Positions 15,203-21,525 of a DNA stretch of 25,676 bases are shown here, piece after piece; the first letter of the stretch is position 1, and each line of letters starts with the position of its first letter. Location of the stretch: the IMG/VR virus record IMGVR_UViG_3300041809_000311, positions 1 to 25,676 of that record. The stretch is one strand, 5' to 3'. Both the position numbers and the translations under genes were made by a program. Under the pieces are notes generated by a model that searched no databases, was not told the DNA's origin, and was given only the letters and a program-made list of their open reading frames with translations. This DNA comes from a virus.

Positions 15203-15943
15203 TCACCAACCGATTACTTTCGTGTTTGGAAGGCGATTCAATGGGTTACGGAATATCCTGCGATCCAATTTCACGGTCTGGGCGCGATCCGAGGCATCAT
15301 TACAGAGTTCCAAAAATCTCCGAAGTATCCCTTGCGCTCCCACGGGACTGTCGCCCAGAAAATCCTTCCACCGCAGATCATCCGTCAGCTTCATCAATTC
15401 GCCGGCCAGCCGCGTGCGCAGATAATTGGTATTGGGGAACCATGGCACGGTGGTGCTGGTTTCCGGCGTGGTGATGTCCGGCATCTGGGCGTAGTAGCGG
15501 ACTTGGCAGAGAAAGGCGCCGGAGGCCGGAGGCCAAACAATCGCTACGGGCGGCGTCTGGCTCATGTCGGTGGCGAAAATATACGGATAGGATTGAAGGC
15601 CTGCCTGCTGCACTAGGTTGTCGTATTCCGACAGATCGCAGGGGATCATCGGATAAGGCACGCCCTGGAGAAACCAGACCGTGCTCTTATCATCCACTTG
15701 GCGAAGGTAGTTGGAGGGAAGCGGATAAGGCCCCCCTCCAGGGGTGACATTGGGGTAGGCAGTTGTGGTCAGCAGACCTGGATTGAAGTTGAAAACGTAA
15801 GTCTGCTTGGCCTGGTCGATATTATAGGTCTGACATAGATCCTGCAGAATGATGTTGAGCATCTGCCCGGCTTGGGACGTGTAACCGGGCGCGGCGGCGT
15901 CCTGACAGGCTAGGGCGACAATCTGTTGTGCCTGCAGGGCCAT
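15203..15943 (-). CDS. tail adaptor / tail tubular protein A-like (P22 gp4 / T7 gp11 type, 246 aa)
   Basis: The 246-residue protein matches the head-to-tail adaptor group of podoviruses. A helical N-terminus (MALQAQQIVALACQDAAAPGY, then LNIILQDLCQTYNID) resembles the first helices of gp4-like proteins. A beta section follows with YPLPSNYLRQVDD and YPYIFATDMSQTPPVAIVWPP (quoted in part). The C-terminus has a helix, RTRLAGELMKLTDD, and basic residues. These proteins bind the portal and receive the nozzle. The ATG has GAGGATGA directly upstream. The 3-base gap to the nozzle gene shows tight coupling. Confidence 0.78.
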   Translation of the reverse strand: MALQAQQIVALACQDAAAPGYTSQAGQMLNIILQDLCQTYNIDQAKQTYVFNFNPGLLTTTAYPNVTPGGGPYPLPSNYLRQVDDKSTVWFLQGVPYPMIPCDLSEYDNLVQQAGLQSYPYIFATDMSQTPPVAIVWPPASGAFLCQVRYYAQMPDITTPETSTTVPWFPNTNYLRTRLAGELMKLTDDLRWKDFLGDSPVGAQGILRRFLELCNDASDRAQTVKLDRRIFRNPLNRLPNTKVIGW

Positions 15944-15949
15944 TCATCC

Positions 15950-16588
15950 TCACACTTCCGCCGTTTCTTCCACCAAGAACTCCATGTACGGAGGCAGGCC
16001 AGCGATCATGCGCAGATCATTAATTTCCGCTCGGCGCTTCTTCAGATCATCCTTATAGCGCTGGACATTGACCCGCGTGGTTTCCCTGTGCTGCTCGGTA
16101 TCCTTGGGAACCGCCGCGATGGCTTCCCTGGTCTTTTCGATCTCCGCATTGACGGCATTTATCTTGGATAGCGCATGGCCCTTGGGTACGTAGTTTCCCT
16201 TACGACCGGATTTGATGTGCTCGTTATAGCCGTCCTTCTCCAGTTCATCCCGGTATTTTTCCTGCTCGGCCAACTTGACCTTCAGGACTGCGATCTGATG
16301 TTCCGCCGTCTTCTCGGCCATCGGGATAGCGTTCAGGAAGTTGCGCAGATGGCGCCCAACCTCCTCGATTTCCTTCTCCAGTTTGGTCAGGTCGTAATGC
16401 GCCTTCTTGCGGTCCAAGACGGAGAAAATGCGGTCGATCTTGGAATTGATGACAGCCAGATCCTCGTCCTCCGCCACAAAGCACTGGACCGTCATCTGGC
16501 GGTCCCCGCCCATGTTGGAGACGATGGAGTAGCCGATGGCGGGCGCCTGCTTTACCTCCGGCAGACCGTGAAATTCGTCCCGGTCCAT
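15950..16588 (-). CDS. coiled-coil protein in head module (212 aa), unknown
   Basis: The 212-residue product has an N-terminal beta-like part (GYSIVSNMGGDRQMTVQCFVAED), then a long charged coiled coil from about 45 to 200 with regular Glu/Lys/Leu heptads (KLEKEIEEVGRHL and KVKLAEQEKYRDELE). It ends GLPPYMEFLVEETAEV. The ATG overlaps the preceding stop by one base (TGATG), with GGGAGGG upstream. Located between capsid and adaptor genes, it may be a minor head or assembly protein. No family is recognised and there are no catalytic motifs. Confidence 0.65.
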   Translation of the reverse strand: MDRDEFHGLPEVKQAPAIGYSIVSNMGGDRQMTVQCFVAEDEDLAVINSKIDRIFSVLDRKKAHYDLTKLEKEIEEVGRHLRNFLNAIPMAEKTAEHQIAVLKVKLAEQEKYRDELEKDGYNEHIKSGRKGNYVPKGHALSKINAVNAEIEKTREAIAAVPKDTEQHRETTRVNVQRYKDDLKKRRAEINDLRMIAGLPPYMEFLVEETAEV

Positions 16589-17097
16589 CAGGCGGCCCTC
16601 CCGGACAGAGTGTTACGAGGGGGCACCGCGTTGCGGCCAACACGGTACAACTCATCCACATGGCGGGCGGCGATCTTGGCGGCCATAGACTTGCCGTCGA
16701 TGGTGTTCTGGTGTTCCCAGCTCATGTACATCTGACTGCGCAGACTATCGGCCACATGGCGCGGAACCTTGTAGGTCTGGGCGTGGTAATAGCGGGTGGT
16801 ATTGACGCCGATGTAGGCGGCAAATTCGGGCAGGTCGATGGTGATGGAAACCATCTCATCGGCATGGCGGTTGCCCGTCACCAGCCCTTCGTCTTCCTTG
16901 AGACGCTGGATTTCAGCCTTTTTCAGTTCGACCTTGGCCGCGTTCTTCCGCTCGGCCACGATCTCGTCGCGCGCGGCCTTGCGGATTTCCGCGATTTCCT
17001 TGGGCGTCAGGATCGGTTCGTCTTGGTGCTGGGCCTGGCCGTCAGCAACAGCCTTGGTCACGGCCTCGTCTATAAAGCCGGTGTCTTTCTCGCTCAT
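16588..17097 (-). CDS. conserved-looking phage protein of head module (169 aa)
   Basis: Residues 1-75 are helical and highly charged (TPKEIAEIRKAARDEIVAER). Residues 80-150 form a compact domain with VSITIDLPEFAAYIGVN, RYYHAQTYKVPRHVADSL and QMYMSWEHQNTIDGKS. The string Tyr-x-His-x-x-x-Tyr-x-Val-Pro and the Trp-x-His-x-x-x-Ile-x-Gly element recall hypothetical proteins that follow capsid genes in other phages, but I cannot give a family name. The ATG at 17097 has a GAGGAG Shine-Dalgarno sequence. It could be a head-completion or decoration protein. Confidence 0.68.
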   Translation of the reverse strand: MSEKDTGFIDEAVTKAVADGQAQHQDEPILTPKEIAEIRKAARDEIVAERKNAAKVELKKAEIQRLKEDEGLVTGNRHADEMVSITIDLPEFAAYIGVNTTRYYHAQTYKVPRHVADSLRSQMYMSWEHQNTIDGKSMAAKIAARHVDELYRVGRNAVPPRNTLSGRAA

Positions 17098-17106
17098 AGT
17101 GTCTCC

Positions 17107-17409
17107 TCAGGTGTGAACGTAGCTGGTCCCGGCGGCGGCGAGCTTGCTGACCAGAATCGGCCAGCCGGTCTCGTCCACAGCTACATAATCGCCGGGCAGC
17201 ATCGTCAGGACACCACGGTTCGGAACATAGAGCAAGCCGTTGGCGGAGAAGGCCTGTGGGAAGATCGGATTGGTATTCTGCTGGTCGTTCTTAATGGAAT
17301 TGGCAATGGTGGCGATGTCCGCCGCCGCCATGCCGCTGCCATAGCCGGGCAGAAACTTGAGCGCCGTCAAGCTGGTATGTCCGGTCGTTCCGAGTGTGAC
17401 TGTGGCCAC
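17107..17409 (-). CDS. small structural protein candidate (100 aa)
   Basis: The 100-residue product begins at a GTG preceded by GGAGA (GGAGAATTAA before the start). It has a short Thr/Gly-rich N-terminus, a helix with AAADIATIANSIKND, and a beta segment GLLYVPNRGVLTMLPGDYVAVDETGWPILVS, given here in pieces: LYVPNRGVLTMLPGD and YVAVDETGWPILVS. Such sequences look like phage head or capsid-decoration proteins, but I do not recognise a family. The ATG of the following gene lies 9 bases beyond its stop. Confidence 0.6.
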   Translation of the reverse strand: MATVTLGTTGHTSLTALKFLPGYGSGMAAADIATIANSIKNDQQNTNPIFPQAFSANGLLYVPNRGVLTMLPGDYVAVDETGWPILVSKLAAAGTSYVHT

Positions 17410-17449
17410 TTAATTCTCCATCCATTCAAGGTGTTGCATCAGACAGAGA

Positions 17450-17734
17450 TCAGCCGCCACCCAGATACCAACCCTGCCAAATCGGGGTTGCCGCAGCGTT
17501 GTTAAGCGCAGCCGCAGCATTGGTGCCCAGCGTCGAACAGGCGTTTGTGATGTTGGTCGAGGTCGGGTAGTTGCCGGTCGAGGTAATGGTAATCTGACCC
17601 GCACCACCCGGCGAGGACTGCTGCACCTTGACCCGCTGCTGGGCCGGGACTTCCATCGGCCCCTGGCCGGTTCCGATCGCAACGATCTCGGCTGACCAAC
17701 GCAGGGCGTAGGTGATATTGGCATTAGCTGTCAT
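17450..17734 (-). CDS. small hypothetical structural protein (94 aa)
   Basis: The ATG at 17734 has a strong AGGAG at the right spacing. The 94-residue protein is beta-rich at the start (ITYALRWSAEIVAIGTGQGP, then QRVKVQQSSPGGAGQITITS) and ends with Ala/Asn helix and GWYLGGG. It follows the capsid gene by 28 bases and precedes another small gene after a 40-base gap, so it may be a capsid decoration or stabilising protein. Function is not recognised. Confidence 0.6.
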   Translation of the reverse strand: MTANANITYALRWSAEIVAIGTGQGPMEVPAQQRVKVQQSSPGGAGQITITSTGNYPTSTNITNACSTLGTNAAAALNNAAATPIWQGWYLGGG

Positions 17735-17762
17735 GTGAAACTCCTGTTAAGCCGTTGAATTA

Positions 17763-19115
17763 TCAGCCAAATGTGCTTGTGTAGGCGGAAACGCTCTCGA
17801 TCCGTGACATGAACATCACGTTAGTCAAGATGGTTCCGTAAAAAGCCTTCCACCCAACCACTCTTAATTGATTCAAGGGGTCTGATTTATCGGCATCCTT
17901 CAGGTACGTAAATTTCACGTTGTCCAGCACCACCTGGCCGTAGGCCCCGCGCCCGATGACAAAGGTCGGATAGACCGTCAGGCCGCTGCCGGGAATGGCC
18001 GGAGGCGTCTGGGCAATGCCAAGGCCGGTAATCGTGACCGTGGTATTGGAAGGCAACTGCGTGGCCTGCCCCTGAAGCGGGCCAACGGTAGGTCCAGCGG
18101 TGCAAAGGCCAAGCGTGGCCGGGCTGGTCGTGGTCCCCACATAGACGTTCCAGGTAAAGCCGGAGACGTTCGGCGTGGTAACGTTGATCGAGCCGTTCGG
18201 GCCGGTGACGCTGATCGCGGCTGACACTGCCGTGATATAGGATTCGTACTGGTTCTGTGTGTCCTGGCCGGTAACGATGATGTAATAATTGGTAGGAGAA
18301 CCGGCCAGATTGCCGGATGTGCCGGCGGTGCCGGTAAGCTGGGAATAGGCTGTCCACGACGGCACCATGTTGGTCTTGCAGAACCGGATACCGGACCATT
18401 CGCCCGCCTCATAATTATAGAGGCGGTTCAGGTCGCTGTAGGTCCAAGCATTGATGACCGTGGGGTTCTGCCGGAAGTCCGCCACCACCAGGGTATGAAT
18501 CAGCGCGGCGTAGTGCGGCATGGCCCTGGGATTATCGGACGCGCGCGAACCACCGGATTGCGCCTCGATCTTGGTATCGGTCTGCTCGTCGCCCATGAAG
18601 CGCGGAGCGCCAAGGGTTTCCAGCGCCGCATCGGTGCGGATGACGGTCTGGGTGTCCAGCACATCGCCGGCAACCAGCGCGCCGCGCGAGCCGCGGCTGT
18701 TAACATAGTTGACCTGCGGAGAACCCAGGAGGGCCAGGAAGGTATTGCGTTCGAGGGTTTCCGCGATCTGCAGACCCGTCAGCTCGGTCGCCTTCTTGAA
18801 CAGCGGATGCTTGATGGTCAGTTCCGCCACATCGGTGATGGTGACCTTATCGCCCCACTGCTGAAGCTGGGCCGTGACCTGCTGGATGGTCATGGTCTCG
18901 CCAATCGGAGGCACGCCCTCCGACAGCGGCGCATAGGGAAGCGGGATGCGGTTATACCGCGTTGCGGTATAGGTGGTGCCACGGCCCTTGGGCAGCGTCA
19001 GCGGGTCGCCAAACTGGTAGGCCACAAGCTGGCGGCGGGTGAGAGGAAGCGTCTCATCCGCGATATAGTTTTCAATGTCTTCCTGGAACTGTGAAGATTG
19101 ATTAGGGCCAGCCAT
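17763..19115 (-). CDS. major capsid protein, N4-gp56 family (450 aa)
   Basis: The 450-residue protein has the N4-gp56-type capsid pattern: LPKGRGTTYTATRYNRIPL (41-59), EGVPPIGETMTIQQVTAQLQQWGDKVTITD (66-95, key parts GETMT and WGDKVTITD), HPLFKKATELTGLQIAETLERN (103-124), and a C-terminal VGWKAFYGTILTNVMFMSRIES block (420-441). Members use the HK97-like fold and form the head shell. An extra domain at residues 258-372 (DNA 18000-18344) has an Ig/FN3-like strand pattern (NYYIIVTGQD, SGFTWNVYVGTT, TTVTITGLG), probably exposed on the surface. The start has GGAGAG upstream, within a perfect hairpin. The order scaffold then capsid is typical. Confidence 0.88.
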   Translation of the reverse strand: MAGPNQSSQFQEDIENYIADETLPLTRRQLVAYQFGDPLTLPKGRGTTYTATRYNRIPLPYAPLSEGVPPIGETMTIQQVTAQLQQWGDKVTITDVAELTIKHPLFKKATELTGLQIAETLERNTFLALLGSPQVNYVNSRGSRGALVAGDVLDTQTVIRTDAALETLGAPRFMGDEQTDTKIEAQSGGSRASDNPRAMPHYAALIHTLVVADFRQNPTVINAWTYSDLNRLYNYEAGEWSGIRFCKTNMVPSWTAYSQLTGTAGTSGNLAGSPTNYYIIVTGQDTQNQYESYITAVSAAISVTGPNGSINVTTPNVSGFTWNVYVGTTTSPATLGLCTAGPTVGPLQGQATQLPSNTTVTITGLGIAQTPPAIPGSGLTVYPTFVIGRGAYGQVVLDNVKFTYLKDADKSDPLNQLRVVGWKAFYGTILTNVMFMSRIESVSAYTSTFG

Positions 19116-19121
19116 TTTCTA

Positions 19122-19142
19122 CTCTCCGTGTTGGACGGAGAG
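19122..19142 (-). promoter_or_regulatory. perfect hairpin containing the capsid gene's ribosome binding site
   Basis: CTCTCCGT (19122-19129) and ACGGAGAG (19135-19142) form an 8-bp perfect stem with a 5-base loop. In the minus-strand mRNA the 3' arm reads ACGGAGAG and supplies the GGAGAG that serves as Shine-Dalgarno for the capsid ATG at 19115. The stem would cover the ribosome site when folded. There is no T-run, so it is not an intrinsic terminator. It may tune capsid translation or protect a processed 5' end. Confidence 0.6.
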
Positions 19143-19158
19143 CGGAATGGCGCCCCCG

Positions 19159-19977
19159 TCAGATGTCCATGTTTTCGAGACGGTTCCGGCGCTGTTCGAC
19201 CTCATTGCCGCCGCGGCGCGTGCCCTCGGAAGCCTGGTCGCCGCGGGAATTGACGGGGCGCGCCTGCTGGCGGGCGATGTTTTCCTTGCCCTGCTTAGCT
19301 TGCTTATTGACGGCCTTGGCGCCATTGGCCAGGACGCGCTGGCCGATGAGATAGGCGGCGATGACTTCGCGCTGCGGGACACGTTCGCCACTGGCTCTGA
19401 GCTGCTCGATCCGGCGCTCGGTTTCATCACGGACGGCGGCGAGAGCCTTGCCGCGCGCGGTCTGTTCCATGCAGGCAGTATTGTAGGACTGCCGGTCGTT
19501 GGCGTCCCAAGTCTGATACTGCAACTGCGAAAAGCGTGCATTAAATCCCTGTTCCTGCTTCTTCAGCAGGTAGTCCACCTTCTCGTCCGGCGACATCAGC
19601 TCGACGCGAGCCCGCTCTGCCGCTTCCTGTTCCGCCGTCTGGCGGCCAGTTGCCGCCTGACGTATCTGATCCATTTCCCGCCTAAGGGCCTCGGCTTCCG
19701 CCTTGGCTTCCTTCGCGGCCCGCTTGGCCTCCTGAACCGCAATCGTCGCGGCACTGCGAGGCTTTACGGCTACTTCAGCCGATTGACCGGCTTGCCCTTC
19801 ATGATCTCCTGCAGCGTCTTCTGCGCCTTGATCACTTGTGTCTTCTCCGGCGTCCCCTTCGCCTTCATCTGCTCCGTCTTCATCTGCACTGGAGCCATCG
19901 GCCCCTTGTTCTGCGACTTCATCGGATTCGATGTCCTCAACGTCCGGCGAAACCGGCTTTTTGCCAGGATCTGACAT
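19159..19977 (-). CDS. capsid scaffolding protein (272 aa)
   Basis: The 272-residue protein has the standard scaffold profile. Its acidic, low-complexity N-terminus (about 1-70, Asp/Glu/Gly/Ala) is followed by a charged coiled coil (74-130, with AKRAAKEAKAEAEALRREMD) and a middle helix with SPDEKVDYLLKKQEQGF. The basic C-terminus (about 225-272, NKQAKQGKENIARQQARP) is the part that usually binds capsid subunits. It is the first gene of the head block and immediately precedes the capsid gene. The ATG has AAAGAGC upstream and a small hairpin further upstream (19992-20006). It should be absent from the mature virion. Confidence 0.82.
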   Translation of the reverse strand: MSDPGKKPVSPDVEDIESDEVAEQGADGSSADEDGADEGEGDAGEDTSDQGAEDAAGDHEGQAGQSAEVAVKPRSAATIAVQEAKRAAKEAKAEAEALRREMDQIRQAATGRQTAEQEAAERARVELMSPDEKVDYLLKKQEQGFNARFSQLQYQTWDANDRQSYNTACMEQTARGKALAAVRDETERRIEQLRASGERVPQREVIAAYLIGQRVLANGAKAVNKQAKQGKENIARQQARPVNSRGDQASEGTRRGGNEVEQRRNRLENMDI

Positions 19978-19991
19978 GTGATGCTCTTTCT

Positions 19992-20006
19992 GCGGTTTCG
20001 AACCGC
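19992..20006 (-). promoter_or_regulatory. hairpin in the scaffold leader
   Basis: GCGGTT and AACCGC form a 6-bp stem with a 3-base loop, ending 14 bases before the scaffold ATG in the minus-strand leader. A second imperfect stem (GTTGGGG with CCCCGAC) can form at 20010-20033. They could stabilise the 5' end of a late transcript or attenuate it. The evidence is dyad symmetry only. Confidence 0.35.
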
Positions 20007-20075
20007 CAACGTTGGGGAGAGTCTGCCCCCCGACAGAACGACGGTTTTTCGTCCACCGCCAAACGTGTGCTTAGG

Positions 20076-20102
20076 ATTGTTCTTTCTATTGCCGGAAGTC
20101 AA
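20076..20102 (-). promoter_or_regulatory. weak candidate promoter for the head operon
   Basis: On the minus strand TTGACT (20097-20102) is followed after 15 bases by AACAAT (20076-20081), a partial -35/-10 match upstream of the scaffold gene. The spacer is shorter than the usual 17. It lies in the only sizeable non-coding gap of the window (168 bases), between two divergent starts. Phage-specific promoters would not look like this, so the call is tentative. Confidence 0.25.
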
Positions 20103-20109
20103 GAACAGG

Positions 20110-20124
20110 GTTAATGATGTTAAC
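20110..20124. promoter_or_regulatory. palindrome GTTAATGATGTTAAC, operator-like
   Basis: Two inverted GTTAA half-sites are separated by 5 bases (15 bases in all). They sit between the candidate minus-strand promoter and the plus-strand start at 20146. Dyads of this size often bind a dimeric repressor. The right part extends into GTTAACTAA, a 9-mer also found at 27-35 just before the first plus-strand gene. Confidence 0.35.
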
Positions 20125-20145
20125 TAATCGCCTCCTGGGGGCTCC

Positions 20146-20322
20146 ATGAAAACCGAAGATCTGTTTCTGGTCCGCGCGCTGCTCCACCGCATGAAGCTGG
20201 AGGCCAACACCCCCGCCGCTGTCCGCACCGCCGACACCATCATGGAAGTCATGATCGGCTGTGGTCCACTGGTCTCGGAGCCGCAGATTTCCTGGGCTGG
20301 CGATACGATGGTGGTGCGTTAA
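20146..20322 (+). CDS. lone plus-strand small protein (58 aa), unknown
   Basis: This is the only plus-strand gene between the left-edge pair and the right edge. Its codons have the strong G/C third-position bias of the window, which supports real coding. The 58-residue product begins MKTEDLFLVRALLHRMKLEA, is helical in its first 40 residues, and ends in a short beta-like segment (QISWAGDTMVVR). A G-run (CTGGGGG) upstream may serve as ribosome site. It is divergent from the scaffold gene and convergent with the 20319-20525 gene, and the two stop codons overlap at TTAA. A small regulator is possible; no DNA-binding motif is certain. Confidence 0.6.
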   Translation: MKTEDLFLVRALLHRMKLEANTPAAVRTADTIMEVMIGCGPLVSEPQISWAGDTMVVR

Positions 20323-20525
20323 GGTTTATATCCACCACGATAATTTGGATTGTGAGCCGCGTCGTATTTATGCTGCTCTGTCCTATCGAGCCCGCCCGGT
20401 CCCATGTCTTGAGACATCGCCACAGGATAAGCCTTTTCGATCTTTCTCAAATGCGAGCCCGCTAAAAAGCAAACTGGCGGTGCGATGATGGCCCATGCGA
20501 TCAGAATTTCCAGCCATACATGCAT
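20319..20525 (-). CDS. small one-helix membrane protein (68 aa)
   Basis: The 68-residue product has one N-terminal hydrophobic helix (WLEILIAWAIIAPPVCFLAG) and a charged, flexible cytoplasmic or periplasmic tail (HLRKIEKAYP, then HKYDAAHNPNYRGGYKP). The ATG overlaps the TGA of the glycine-rich gene (ATGA). Its TAA overlaps that of the convergent plus-strand gene. The topology fits a small holin-like or tail-associated membrane protein, but family and function are not recognised. Confidence 0.65.
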   Translation of the reverse strand: MHVWLEILIAWAIIAPPVCFLAGSHLRKIEKAYPVAMSQDMGPGGLDRTEQHKYDAAHNPNYRGGYKP

Positions 20526-21316
20526 CAGCCAACTCCCATCATCATCAGTGTAGCATTTTTCGCTGTCGGCCCAGGACCGCTTGTGAAATTCAGAACGATA
20601 ATGCCCTTGGCGCCAGAACCAGCCGTAGAGGGATGATAAAAATTTCCCCCTCCACCACCCCCGTACAAGCCACCATTGCCGCCGTTGTAGAACCCAGAAT
20701 GATAGGAGCCACCACCGCCGCCACCGCCCGCGCCCTTGCTTGAGCCGAAGCTACTACCGGCGCCCCCTTGCTGTCCCGCTTGCGTAGCGCCTCCGCGCGA
20801 GCCCATTTTTCCGGCGCCCGCTGGCGTGCTTCCGGTATCGCCAGCGCCGCCCACGCCGTTTCCGTAAGATGCTGAAGAACCATTGCCCCCCGCACCCTCT
20901 GGTCCACCAGCGCCGCCACCGCCGCCCGGGATACCGGCAACGCCGGCGGTACAGCCATTACCGCCATTATAATTTCCTGCCGCTCCCGTTCCACCGCTGC
21001 CGCCCAGGCTGTAGTTCGAATAGCGATATTTGGAGCCCTTAGCCAAAAGGGTGGAAGTGTTCTTGAAATAGCTGTCACCACCGCTTTGGGTCGGATTATT
21101 TGTACTACCAGTACCTCCCTTGCCGACCGCATAACTGTAAGCGTTTCCCGCCGTGACGGAGAGATTTGTTATCTTGCGCCATTCGCCGCCGCCGCCGCTG
21201 CGCCCCGCGTTTCCGCCGCTACCGCCGCCAATGGCTTGCACAGATGTTAGCGTCGTGACCCCGGCAGGAATCGTGTAGGACGTTCCCGAGGTCGAAACCA
21301 GGAAGACCGTGGTCAC
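20525..21316 (-). CDS. glycine-rich adhesin/receptor-binding protein (263 aa)
   Basis: The protein starts at a GTG overlapping the upstream TGA (GTGA). Residues 1-40 form beta strands (TVFLVSTSGTSYTIPAGVTTL, in part). Then about 200 residues are dominated by Gly with Asn, Ser, Ala and Tyr (GGGGGAGGPEG, GAGGGGGGGSY), before a final strand GIIVLNFTSGPGP. This is the plan of phage glycine-rich tail-tip domains that stack as polyglycine helices and set host specificity. The first 40 residues resemble the beginning of the Gly-rich half of the 322-aa fibre (FTVPA...V.VIGG). It has no signal peptide, unlike that protein. Confidence 0.72.
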   Translation of the reverse strand: MTTVFLVSTSGTSYTIPAGVTTLTSVQAIGGGSGGNAGRSGGGGEWRKITNLSVTAGNAYSYAVGKGGTGSTNNPTQSGGDSYFKNTSTLLAKGSKYRYSNYSLGGSGGTGAAGNYNGGNGCTAGVAGIPGGGGGAGGPEGAGGNGSSASYGNGVGGAGDTGSTPAGAGKMGSRGGATQAGQQGGAGSSFGSSKGAGGGGGGGSYHSGFYNGGNGGLYGGGGGGNFYHPSTAGSGAKGIIVLNFTSGPGPTAKNATLMMMGVG

Positions 21317-21525
21317 AGAATTTGGCCTTTGCCGATGTGCTTGACCATTTCACGCGCTGGATGGAACGGATAATCCTCCAGTGGAAATGCCTCCATCACC
21401 TCATGCGGCTTCAGAACTTCCTTGGCGCGGTAGAGGTGAGAGTGGTCTGGATCATCGGATGTGTCGATAAGACGATAGATTTCCTTAGTGTCCCGATGAT
21501 AAACGATGGCGAATAGCTTACTCAT
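21313..21525 (-). CDS. hypothetical protein (70 aa)
   Basis: The 70-residue product (MSKLFAIVYHRDTKEIYRLI and EVLKPHEVMEAFPLEDYPFH, with a hydrophilic middle) is neither secreted nor membranous. It is coupled to both neighbours: its ATG overlaps the sulfotransferase TGA, and its own TGA overlaps the GTG of the glycine-rich gene. It may be a small accessory of the tail module. No family is recognised. Confidence 0.62.
   Translation of the reverse strand: MSKLFAIVYHRDTKEIYRLIDTSDDPDHSHLYRAKEVLKPHEVMEAFPLEDYPFHPAREMVKHIGKGQIL

Noticed and set aside
19770-20102. 110-codon minus-strand ORF across the scaffold leader
   Set aside because: It overlaps the scaffold gene out of frame and spans the hairpin-rich non-coding region; Lys/Gln-rich shadow.
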